In this document: positions 1 to 6,332 of the stretch, piece after piece | Layout of the letters: each line of letters begins with the position of its first letter | Numbering within the stretch: position 1 is the first letter of the stretch | DNA from: Verrucomicrobiia bacterium | GTDB taxonomy: Bacteria; Verrucomicrobiota; Verrucomicrobiia; Limisphaerales; DTLC01 | Direction of reading: 5' to 3' | NCBI GenBank assembly: GCA_025061935.1 | Contig: JANWZY010000094.1 | Coordinates: 1 to 10,598 of the forward strand | Length of the DNA: 10,598 nucleotides | Made by a program: the position numbers and the translations under genes | The notes under the pieces: model-generated | What the model was told of the DNA's origin: nothing | What the model saw: the letters and a program-made list of their open reading frames with translations, nothing else | The model's database searches: none

Positions 1-323
1 ATTTGCAGCCCAGCTTCCAGGCCTGGGCCGCGAAACGACGTTGCTGATGTCCGATTCGCTTTGTCAAAGCTCGCCTTGAACACGTAGAAGATGCCGAGCT
101 TTTGACAGGTTTGCTTCAGAAACCCGGCCACATCAATGCACATTGCTTCAGTCTCGATTACGCACGGGCCGGCTATGATGAAAAGCCGCTTCCGGCCGCT
201 TAATCGCTCCCAGAGTTGCGACTGGGTCGGCAGCGACCGAGTTTTACTCGCGGACTTGACTGAATTAGGTGTGACCTTCAAGCGTAGGAGTGTTTCAGGT
301 TTCGCCTGCTTCAGGATGCTCAA
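1..323 (-). CDS. kdsA: 3-deoxy-D-manno-octulosonate 8-phosphate synthase (Kdo8P synthase), 5' part only
   Basis: KdsA condenses phosphoenolpyruvate with arabinose 5-phosphate to give Kdo-8-phosphate, the cytoplasmic precursor of Kdo in LPS. Translating the minus strand from 323 down to 1 gives 107 codons without a stop. They include the family signatures LFIIAGPCVIE (residues 47-57), FKASFDKANRTS (82-93) and FRGPGLEAG (97-105), which belong to the substrate-binding part of the barrel. The gene runs off the left edge, so roughly the last two thirds are missing. The Cys of AGPC (residue 54) sits where metal-dependent KdsA enzymes (Aquifex type) carry their metal-binding Cys; the E. coli type has Asn there. 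No in-frame ATG precedes the core. The candidates are a TTG at 323-321, which overlaps the glgC TGA in the string TTGA, and a TTG at 281-279; neither has a clear Shine-Dalgarno. The identity is firm and the start is not. The gene is probably co-transcribed with glgC. Confidence 0.9.
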   Translation of the reverse strand, partial: MSILKQAKPETLLRLKVTPNSVKSASKTRSLPTQSQLWERLSGRKRLFIIAGPCVIETEAMCIDVAGFLKQTCQKLGIFYVFKASFDKANRTSATSFRGPGLEAGLQ

Positions 324-1627
324 ATTATTGTGCCGTGTGGAACGACACCGTCCCGGGGGATAATAACTATGCCGTCGCGTATGTAATAAAGCTCGTGGTC
401 GAGATTCTCCGGCTTGCCCTCGGGCGTGATTACCACGTTGTCACCGATCCGCGCGTTCTTATCAATGATCGCATTCTCGATGTGCGTGTTCTTGCCGATG
501 CCGATCCGGGGGCGGCCCGATCTGATGCTCGCCTCAACCGACTCAGGCGTCTCGTAGTAGTCACACCCCATGGCCACGACGCGCCGCAAATAGCTGCCGG
601 ATTCGACAATGCTCCGCAGCCCTATCACACTGTCCACTATTCTTGCCCCGTTGATAATGCACCCTTCGGAAATAAGCGCGCGCTCGATATGCGCACTGTT
701 TACCTTCGAGCTTGGCAGGAACCGCGCGCGGGTAAAGATCGGCGCCGTCATGTCGTAAAAATTGAACTTCGGCAACTCTGACGCGGCATCCAAATTCGCT
801 TCGAAAAATGACCGGATCGTGCCGATGTCCTCCCAATAGCCCTGGAACACGTACGCGAATACGCGGTACTTTTGTATCGCCATCGGAATCACGTGTTTCC
901 CGAAGTCAGTCAGGTCGTTTGCTAGCAGTGGCCGGAGTATATCCCGATTAAACACATAGATGCCCATCGAAGCTAAGTACGCCTCGCGCGCGTCCTTGAT
1001 CCCGAGCACACTGAGCGATTCCTCAGGTAGCCGCACTTCGTCTAACAAACGCGGGTCTGTCGGTTTCTCGACAAACCTTCGAATCCGCCTATCGTCGTCA
1101 ATCTGCATTATGCCCAGTTGCGGTGCCTCCGTGCGCTGGACAGGCTTGGTCGCGATTGTCACTTCCGCACCGGTCTCGACATGCTGCGCAATGACATCCC
1201 TGAAATCCATTCTGTAAAGCTGGTCACCGCTTAGGATCAGGAGATACTCGAAATCGTGATGCATGAAATGCACCAGATTCTTCCGCACCGCATCGGCCGT
1301 GCCCTGGTACCACGACGAGTCGGTCGGCGTCTGCTCCGCAGCCAATATCTCGACGAACCCGCCACTGAACGGGTCGAAGTTGTACGACTGCAGAATATGC
1401 CGGTGCAACGAGACCGAGTTATACTGTGTCAGCAGGTAAATCCTCCGGAAGTTTGAGTTGATACAGTTTGATATCGGCACATCAACCAGCCTGTACTTAC
1501 CGGCTAGGGGGACCGCCGGCTTCGCCCGGTCACGCGTCAGGGGGAACAACCGCTTGCCCGCGCCACCGCCTAAAATAACACACAGCACGTTACTGGTGTT
1601 GATTGATTGCTCCACAGCCAGCGCCAT
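320..1627 (-). CDS. glgC: Glucose-1-phosphate adenylyltransferase (ADP-glucose pyrophosphorylase)
   Basis: The enzyme makes ADP-glucose from ATP and glucose 1-phosphate, the committed step of bacterial glycogen synthesis. The 435-residue product has the nucleotidyltransferase start GGGAGKRLFPLT (about 20-31), the PKPAVP-like stretch with Lys36, the WYQGTADAV motif (106-114), SGDQLYRMD (133-141, with the presumed catalytic Asp135) and FVEKP (185-189, with the glucose-1-phosphate-binding Lys). The C-terminal part from about 300 has the hexapeptide-like pattern of a left-handed beta-helix and ends IIDKNARIGDNVVI...YYIRDGIVIIP. That ending looks more like plant and cyanobacterial enzymes than like E. 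coli GlgC. I chose ATG 1627-1625 because AAGG lies 8 bases upstream (1639-1636) and the family N-terminus begins just before VLCVILGGG. An in-frame start at 1780 would add 51 residues unlike the family. The stop TGA (322-320) abuts or overlaps kdsA. Length is normal. Confidence 0.96.
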   Translation of the reverse strand: MALAVEQSINTSNVLCVILGGGAGKRLFPLTRDRAKPAVPLAGKYRLVDVPISNCINSNFRRIYLLTQYNSVSLHRHILQSYNFDPFSGGFVEILAAEQTPTDSSWYQGTADAVRKNLVHFMHHDFEYLLILSGDQLYRMDFRDVIAQHVETGAEVTIATKPVQRTEAPQLGIMQIDDDRRIRRFVEKPTDPRLLDEVRLPEESLSVLGIKDAREAYLASMGIYVFNRDILRPLLANDLTDFGKHVIPMAIQKYRVFAYVFQGYWEDIGTIRSFFEANLDAASELPKFNFYDMTAPIFTRARFLPSSKVNSAHIERALISEGCIINGARIVDSVIGLRSIVESGSYLRRVVAMGCDYYETPESVEASIRSGRPRIGIGKNTHIENAIIDKNARIGDNVVITPEGKPENLDHELYYIRDGIVIIPRDGVVPHGTII

Positions 1628-1775
1628 AACAAAAACCTTATACACCCTGACCAGCCAACGATGCAAGTCCGGCGCACGCCGAACAGCGCGCTTGCTGAGT
1701 CTTGCATAAATGCATAACACTTTCGCCCACCCTGGTGGCGACCAGATGCAAAAGGCCCCGACGGCGACCAGCCTG

Positions 1776-1878
1776 TTCAACGGCTAGGCTTCCAAGAAGC
1801 AAAAACGGTTGAAACGCGTTTGTGGCTCTGTGCCGGCCATTCACCGGGCTGAAGCCCGATGTTAATGAAATGGTGGCC
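1776..1878. repeat. Two adjacent nested hairpins, likely dispersed palindromic intergenic element
   Basis: There are two nested dyads side by side. The first has outer arms TTCAAC (1776-1781) and GTTGAA (1808-1813) around a perfect hairpin GCTTC-CAA-GAAGC (1788-1800). The second has outer arms GGCCA (1835-1839) and TGGCC (1874-1878) around CGGGCT-GA-AGCCCG (1845-1858). A 10-base palindrome AAACGCGTTT (1812-1821) lies between them. From memory, palindromes with the core GGGCTTCAGCCC flanked by a TTAAC stretch recur between genes in some Verrucomicrobiota, so this may be one copy of a REP- or REPIN-like family. Only one copy is in the window, so the repeat status is inferred. Confidence 0.5.
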
Positions 1879-1957
1879 CTCACTATCGCCAGCTCCAATG
1901 GAAACTTGATTGCACCGGCGTAGCCCAAAGCCCGTCCAGGGAAATCAATGTCAGATT

Positions 1958-1971
1958 TGATCTAAAGATCA
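1958..1971. promoter_or_regulatory. Short perfect dyad TGATCT-AA-AGATCA, possible operator
   Basis: A 6-base inverted repeat with a 2-base spacer lies in the middle of the glgC-nrdJ intergenic region. Its size suits a dimeric regulator. I recognise no specific regulator, and a 14-base dyad can arise by chance. Confidence 0.25.
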
Positions 1972-2188
1972 TATGCGCCGCGCACTGCAAATCGGTGCTA
2001 CACAAGCCACTGCCCGCACGGCGCGCGGCCGCGCCAACCTTCAAACGCCCGGAACCGACACGAGCGTAGCTACGCGGGCCGAGTTTCATTACCGCGAGAC
2101 AGCCCGCGCAGCTCCGAAAATGCTCAATTTTCCACTGTTTTTGCCGGCCAATCGCCCTGCCTGAAAATTTTTCAAAAAAATCCTTGCT

Positions 2189-2204
2189 ATCCAATATCTA
2201 GTGG
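2189..2204. promoter_or_regulatory. Candidate NrdR box 1 upstream of nrdJ
   Basis: The site ATCCAATATCTAGTGG matches the core of the NrdR consensus (acaCwAtATaTwGtgt), with the CAATAT half and the TAGTGG half both recognisable. NrdR is an ATP/dATP-sensing repressor of ribonucleotide reductase genes, and its boxes usually occur in pairs about three helical turns apart. A second similar site starts exactly 31 bases downstream, and the next gene is a ribonucleotide reductase. The site lies about 170 bases upstream of the nrdJ start. Confidence 0.65.
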
Positions 2205-2215
2205 CTACGCTCGCC

Positions 2216-2279
2216 GTTGTCCCAACTAATTGGGGCGCCCGCGCCCCGGCTCGAGCCGGGGGTGTGGGACGTGTGGGCG
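2216..2279 (+). promoter_or_regulatory. G+C-rich nrdJ leader with overlapping, mutually exclusive hairpins
   Basis: Several inverted repeats overlap: CCCAA/TTGGG (2221-2234), GGGGCG/CGCCCC (2232-2247) and the perfect 18-base palindrome CCCCGGCTCGAGCCGGGG (2244-2261). A longer-range pair, GTCCCA (2219-2224) with TGGGAC (2265-2270), can close the whole block. GTGTGGG is repeated at 2262-2268 and 2271-2277. If transcription starts upstream of this block, the RNA could fold in alternative ways before nrdJ. No U-run follows, so this is not an obvious terminator. Confidence 0.35.
2220..2235. promoter_or_regulatory. Candidate NrdR box 2 upstream of nrdJ
   Basis: The site TCCCAACTAATTGGGG is a weaker partner to box 1. 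It keeps the CCAA and T.G.GG positions (8 of 16 bases identical to box 1) but its central ATAT is replaced. Its 31-base register with box 1 is the spacing known for tandem NrdR boxes. It also contains the dyad CCCAA-CTAA-TTGGG (2221-2234), so it could be an unrelated palindrome. Confidence 0.5.
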
Positions 2280-2372
2280 AATTTCAACGGCTGGCTTAAG
2301 CTCGTTCTTTCACTAAAATCGAGCGGCTGGGCGAACTAGCGAAACCGAACCGAGATAGCTTTTTGCCGAGTG

Positions 2373-5300
2373 ATGATCGAGACTCGCCAAGATACTGTTG
2401 TCCCGAGCCGGGCACTCAAACAAGCCCCGGCAGCGGGTGGTGCTGAACCATTGCGCGCAGAGCTGCCTGCAGATATTCCACGCGGTCCTTTGCGGATCGA
2501 GCGTGTATTCAGCGACCCGCGCGTCAGCCCGTTCGATCAGATCGAATGGGAACGGCGCACAGCGGAAATAACCGACGACAATGGAAAAGTCATCTTCAAA
2601 CAGGAGAACGTCGAGGTGCCCAAGTCATGGTCGGTGCTGGCGACCAAGGTTGTAGTGTCCAAGTATTTTTACGGGGAGTTAGGCACGCCCGAACGCGAGA
2701 CCTCTGTGCGGCAATTGATCCATCGCGTCTGCCGCACAATAGCAGACTGGGGGGTCAAGGATGGATATTTCACCAAGGAAGACGGCGAGGTCTTCTACAA
2801 CGAGCTATGTTGGCTATGCCTCAACCAGTACGGCTCGTTTAATTCGCCGGTCTGGTTCAATGTCGGGCTGTACCAGCAATATGGCATAGGCACGCGTTCG
2901 AGCCGTGGGAACTGGTACTTTAACCGCGCGACCGGCCGCGCCGAGCGCGCTGCCACACAATACGAATACCCACAATGCAGCGCGTGCTTCATCCAGTCGG
3001 TCGAGGACAACATGGAGTCCATCATGCAACTTGCATATAACGAGGCCATGTTGTTCAAGTTCGGCTCAGGCACGGGCACCGACTTGTCTCCCATCCGGTC
3101 GGCCAAGGAAAAGCTTAGCGGCGGCGGGCGCCCGAGCGGCCCGCTCTCATTCCTGCGCATCTACGACCAGGTCGCGAATGTGGTCAAAAGCGGCGGCAAA
3201 ACACGGCGCGCCGCAAAGATGAACATTTTGCGCGACTGGCATGGCGACATCGAGGAGTTCATCGAAGCGAAGCAGAAAGAGGAACGTAAGGCGTGGGCAC
3301 TGATCGAACAGGGCTACGGCGGGCCTTACAACAGCGAGGCGTACGGCAGCGTGATGTATCAGAACGAAAATCTCTCGGTGCGCGTGAGCGACGAGTTCAT
3401 GCAGGCCGCACTCGAAGGGCGCGAGTGGTGGACGCGTGCGGTGACCACCGGCCAGCCACTGGAAAAGAAGGATGCAGCCACGCTACTTTACAAAATAGCC
3501 GAGGGTACCTGGACTTGCGGCGACCCAGGAATGCAATACGACGGCGCAATTCAGAAGTGGCATACATGCAAGGGTACCGGGCCGATCAATGCGACCAACC
3601 CCTGCAGCGAGTTCATATTTTTGGACAACACGGCCTGCAACCTCGCCTCACTGAATCTGCTCAAATTCAAGCGCGCCGACGGCGCGTTCGACGTCGAACG
3701 GTTCAAAGCGGCGGTGCGGATATTCATCACAGCGCAAGAAATCATAGTTGACAACGCAAGCTATCCGACTCGCGAAATCACTGAAAACTCGCACATATTC
3801 AGGCCGCTGGGCTTGGGGTATGCAAACCTGGGAGCGCTCATCATGAGCTACGGATTGCCGTACGACTCCGATGAAGCGCGCGCGTTGGCAGGTGCCATCA
3901 CCGCCATCATGACAGGCCACGCTTACGAACATAGTGCCGAGCTGGCAGCCCGGTTCGGGCCTTTCCCAGGTTACCACGACGCACGGTGCGCGCATATCCA
4001 GCAGCCGCGCGCAAAAGACAATGTGGAATCAATGCTTGGCGTCATCCGGCTGCACCGCGAAGCGGTCGAAGCGATTAATCCCCCTGCCGAGTTCGCGCAT
4101 CTCAAGGACGAAGCGCGCCGGTGCTGGGACAGGGCGCTCGAATTGGGCACCAAGTTCGGGTTCCGTAACGCGCAGGTCACGGCGCTAGCGCCGACCGGGA
4201 CGATCGCGTTCATGATGGACTGCGATACCACGGGCATCGAGCCTGACATCGCGCTGGTCAAATACAAGCTGCTCGCCGGCGGCGGCATGCTCAAAATCGT
4301 CAACCGTACCGTGCCCGAAGCGTTACGCCGGCTAGGCTACACCGAACCCGAAATAGAGAGGATTGTCGCGCACATCGAAAAGTTCGACACCATCGAGGAC
4401 GTTGAGGAGTCAGGTCAAATAATTCGGAGCGGATTGCGCCCCGAGCACCTGCCCGTGTTCGACTGCGCGTTCAAGCCCGCACGCGGAAAGCGGTTCATCC
4501 ATTACATGGCGCATTTGAAAATGATGGCAGCCGCGCAGCCATTCATTAGCGGCGGCATATCAAAGACGGTGAACATGCCGCATGAAAGCACAATCGAGGA
4601 AATACGCGACACATATGTGCAGGCGTGGCGCATGGGATTGAAATGCGTCGCGATTTACCGGGACGGGTCGAAACGATTGCAACCGCTTTCGACGCGCAAA
4701 GCCCAGCCAGGCCAGCCTGACGTGGCCGAACTGCAGGCGCGAATTAAGCAACTCGAAGAAGAAGTTGCGCGGCTACGGCAGCTAGCTGGCCAGCCGGTCC
4801 GACGCCGCCTGCCCGAGACGCGGCGCTCGATCACACACAAGTTCGACATTGCAGGACACGAGGGGTATCTTACGGTGGGCCTGTTCGAGGACGGTCAGCC
4901 GGGCGAGCTTTTCATCACGATGGCCAAGGAAGGCTCGACCATCGGCGGACTAATGGACACAATCGGCGCACTGACCAGCATCGCACTTCAGTACGGTGTG
5001 CCTTTGGAAGCGCTCGTGCGGAAATTCGCGCATCAGCGGTTCGAGCCAAGCGGCTTTACGAAGAACCCGGAGATTCGCAATGCGTCCTCAATCACGGACT
5101 ATGTGTTCCGCTGGATGGCGCTACAGTTCATTCCTGGGTATCGCGAGTCGCACATGGCCGATGCGAACCAGCCAGAGCTGGCGATGCCCGGCCTGCTCGA
5201 AGAAATCAAGAAACGGGTGAACCAACCCTCGCCACAGCTACCCCGCGAATCGGAGGACACTGACGTAACGGTCGGGCCGGTGGCAACTGCTTCAGCACTT

Positions 5301-5465
5301 AATCAGACGTCGGCGCAGCACAAATCGCCCACGTCGAGCCTCAACGAAACTTTGGCGTACTTCCAGTCCGACGCGCCCATTTGCCCCAATTGCGGGCATG
5401 TGACCGTGCGCAACGGTGCCTGTTACAAATGCCTTAACTGCGGGGAAAGCCTCGGATGCTCGTGA
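2373..5465 (+). CDS. nrdJ: Adenosylcobalamin-dependent (class II) ribonucleotide reductase
   Basis: NrdJ reduces ribonucleotides to deoxyribonucleotides with a radical generated from adenosylcobalamin, so it needs no oxygen and no second subunit. Residues are numbered from the GTG at 2370; the ATG at 2373 is the likelier start. Visible signatures are FNSPVWFNVG (157-166), CSACFIQSVEDN (203-214), SGTGTDLSPIRS (233-244), NPCSEFIFLDNTACNLASLNL (410-430) with conserved cysteines, and PTGTIAFMMDCDTTGIEPD (608-626). A predicted coiled coil (about 785-807) links the catalytic barrel to a TSCPD-like domain (about 820-925). A low-complexity linker (about 950-1000) follows, then a zinc-ribbon-like tail with CPNCG (1005-1009) and CYKCLNCG (1018-1025), ending GCS. 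The tail cysteines fit the redox-active C-terminus that re-reduces the active site. The length (1030) is that of the long bacterial form. No strong Shine-Dalgarno is seen. Confidence 0.96.
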   Translation: MIETRQDTVVPSRALKQAPAAGGAEPLRAELPADIPRGPLRIERVFSDPRVSPFDQIEWERRTAEITDDNGKVIFKQENVEVPKSWSVLATKVVVSKYFYGELGTPERETSVRQLIHRVCRTIADWGVKDGYFTKEDGEVFYNELCWLCLNQYGSFNSPVWFNVGLYQQYGIGTRSSRGNWYFNRATGRAERAATQYEYPQCSACFIQSVEDNMESIMQLAYNEAMLFKFGSGTGTDLSPIRSAKEKLSGGGRPSGPLSFLRIYDQVANVVKSGGKTRRAAKMNILRDWHGDIEEFIEAKQKEERKAWALIEQGYGGPYNSEAYGSVMYQNENLSVRVSDEFMQAALEGREWWTRAVTTGQPLEKKDAATLLYKIAEGTWTCGDPGMQYDGAIQKWHTCKGTGPINATNPCSEFIFLDNTACNLASLNLLKFKRADGAFDVERFKAAVRIFITAQEIIVDNASYPTREITENSHIFRPLGLGYANLGALIMSYGLPYDSDEARALAGAITAIMTGHAYEHSAELAARFGPFPGYHDARCAHIQQPRAKDNVESMLGVIRLHREAVEAINPPAEFAHLKDEARRCWDRALELGTKFGFRNAQVTALAPTGTIAFMMDCDTTGIEPDIALVKYKLLAGGGMLKIVNRTVPEALRRLGYTEPEIERIVAHIEKFDTIEDVEESGQIIRSGLRPEHLPVFDCAFKPARGKRFIHYMAHLKMMAAAQPFISGGISKTVNMPHESTIEEIRDTYVQAWRMGLKCVAIYRDGSKRLQPLSTRKAQPGQPDVAELQARIKQLEEEVARLRQLAGQPVRRRLPETRRSITHKFDIAGHEGYLTVGLFEDGQPGELFITMAKEGSTIGGLMDTIGALTSIALQYGVPLEALVRKFAHQRFEPSGFTKNPEIRNASSITDYVFRWMALQFIPGYRESHMADANQPELAMPGLLEEIKKRVNQPSPQLPRESEDTDVTVGPVATASALNQTSAQHKSPTSSLNETLAYFQSDAPICPNCGHVTVRNGACYKCLNCGESLGCS

Positions 5466-5497
5466 CCCGGGCCGTGCGTAAAAACGCCGCGCCCCAG

Positions 5498-5558
5498 CAC
5501 AAGTCGCATTGCAGGCCGCAACTGCGCTACCGGCGCAAATGCCGGTTCCGACTTTGTG
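5498..5558 (+). other. Compact inverted-repeat cluster that could fold as a three-way junction
   Basis: The 144-base gap between nrdJ and the LOG gene contains three pairable stems in a nested order. The outer stem is CACAAGT (5498-5504) with ACTTTGTG (5551-5558), one bulged base. Inside are hairpin A, CGCATTGC-AGGCC-GCAACTGCG (5505-5526, 8 pairs with one bulge), and hairpin B, ACCGGC-GCAAAT-GCCGGT (5529-5546, 6 perfect pairs). No U-run follows, so a standard intrinsic terminator is unlikely. It matches no RNA family that I recognise. It may be a processing or stability element, or a palindromic repeat. Confidence 0.4.
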
Positions 5559-5609
5559 CGGCTGTTGCCGAGCTTGTTCAAGCCCGGGCCATCCCGTATC
5601 CTGCGCCAC

Positions 5610-6290
5610 ATGAACAATCAATCCACTAGCTTTCTCAAGGAAGACCCGTGGCGGATTTTCCGCATTATGGCCGAGTTTGTTGATTCGTTCGAGACACTGT
5701 CACGGGTGAGTCCGGCTGTGGCCATTTTCGGCTCGGCAAGAATGCCCCGGTCCAGTCCGTACTACAAGGCGGCAGTGGAACTTGCGCGCGGCCTGGCCCA
5801 ACACAACTTGACGGTCATCACCGGGGGCGGCCCCGGGATAATGGAAGCGGCCAACAAAGGCGCTGCGTTGGCCAAGGGCAGGTCGGTCGGACTGAACATC
5901 GAGCTGCCAATGGAACAGAAGCCGAACCGCTACGCCAATATCCCGATCCATTTCCATTACTTTTTCGCGCGCAAAGTCTGCTTCGCCAAATACAGCATAG
6001 CGTTTGTGTTCATGCCCGGCGGTTTCGGCACGCTAGACGAGTTTGCTGAGATCATCACACTCGAGCAGACACAGCGGATTCCCGAGTTCCCGATCATACT
6101 ATTCGGCCGGAAGTTTTGGTCGGGACTGCTACGCTGGATGCAAAAAAACATGGTTAAGCCCGGGTACATCGATGCCAAAGATTTGAAGCTCGTTACGCTG
6201 ACAGACGACCCGCAAGAAGCAATTGACATTATCCTCGACTACGAGCGCCGCGTCGGGCCGCCGGAGATGGTCCCGAAAGCGTTTGCATAA
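5610..6290 (+). CDS. LOG-family nucleotide phosphoribohydrolase (TIGR00730-type Rossmann protein)
   Basis: LOG proteins hydrolyse the N-glycosidic bond of nucleoside 5'-monophosphates; plant and some bacterial members release cytokinin bases from N6-modified AMP. The 226-residue product has FGSAR (40-44), the phosphate-binding TGGGPGIMEA (71-80) and the family hallmark PGGFGTLDE (136-144), whose Glu is catalytic in characterised members. Older annotations call such proteins lysine decarboxylases, which this is not. The substrate cannot be read from sequence; general AMP-type nucleosidase activity is as likely as cytokinin activation. I chose ATG 5610; an in-frame GTG at 5556 would add 18 residues and lies inside the inverted-repeat cluster. 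It lies 144 bases after nrdJ and 42 bases before pabB on the same strand, so it is probably co-transcribed with the pab genes. Confidence 0.9.
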   Translation: MNNQSTSFLKEDPWRIFRIMAEFVDSFETLSRVSPAVAIFGSARMPRSSPYYKAAVELARGLAQHNLTVITGGGPGIMEAANKGAALAKGRSVGLNIELPMEQKPNRYANIPIHFHYFFARKVCFAKYSIAFVFMPGGFGTLDEFAEIITLEQTQRIPEFPIILFGRKFWSGLLRWMQKNMVKPGYIDAKDLKLVTLTDDPQEAIDIILDYERRVGPPEMVPKAFA

Positions 6291-6332
6291 ACGTGAGCGA
6301 ACCGGCGCCAGCGGCGCGCAGCCCAGCGAAAA

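Larger units (their letters stand above)
1628..2369. other. 742-base divergent intergenic region between glgC and nrdJ
   Basis: No convincing gene is visible here. Open frames at 1638-1928 (-), 1883-2194 (-) and 1973-2164 (+) give arginine-, alanine- and serine-rich products that I do not recognise, and they cross palindromes and the candidate NrdR boxes. From left to right the region holds the glgC Shine-Dalgarno, a pair of nested hairpins (1776-1878), a dyad TGATCTaaAGATCA (1958-1971), an A/T-rich tract (2162-2181), two candidate NrdR boxes (2189-2235) and a G+C-rich, hairpin-forming nrdJ leader. I saw no tRNA, and no cobalamin riboswitch despite the B12-dependent enzyme downstream. About 200 bases (roughly 1980-2160) show nothing I can interpret. 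Confidence 0.75.

Noticed and set aside
136..363. Plus-strand open frames at 136-363 and 290-781
   Set aside because: They lie antisense to kdsA and glgC, both supported by strong family motifs, and their products resemble nothing known to me.
1637..1666. glgC promoter with TATAAG (1642-1637) and TTGCAT (1666-1661), 18-base spacing
   Set aside because: The putative -10 overlaps the AAGG Shine-Dalgarno, which would put the transcript start almost at the ATG and leave no room for that ribosome site. The -35 is also weak, so it is not listed as a feature.
1628..1780. 51-residue N-terminal extension of GlgC to an in-frame start at 1780
   Set aside because: The extension is unlike the family N-terminus, and the ATG at 1627 has a well-spaced AAGG.
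1638..2194. Minus-strand open frames at 1638-1928 and 1883-2194 and a plus-strand frame at 1973-2164
   Set aside because: The products are unrecognised with biased composition, and the frames cross the palindromic element and the candidate NrdR boxes. Two of them overlap each other on the same strand, so chance open frames are the simplest explanation.
1973..2372. Possible cobalamin riboswitch in front of the B12-dependent nrdJ, suggested by GGTGC and GCCACTG near 1994-2013
   Set aside because: The two strings are only a few bases apart and the other conserved cobalamin-riboswitch segments (GGGAA, the AGYCAGGAGACC-like B12 box) are absent. Such switches also usually control B12-independent isozymes or transport genes.
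5529..5546. Intrinsic terminator after nrdJ at the ACCGGC/GCCGGT hairpin
   Set aside because: The stem is followed by TCCGACTTTG, with no U-run, and the downstream genes lie on the same strand.
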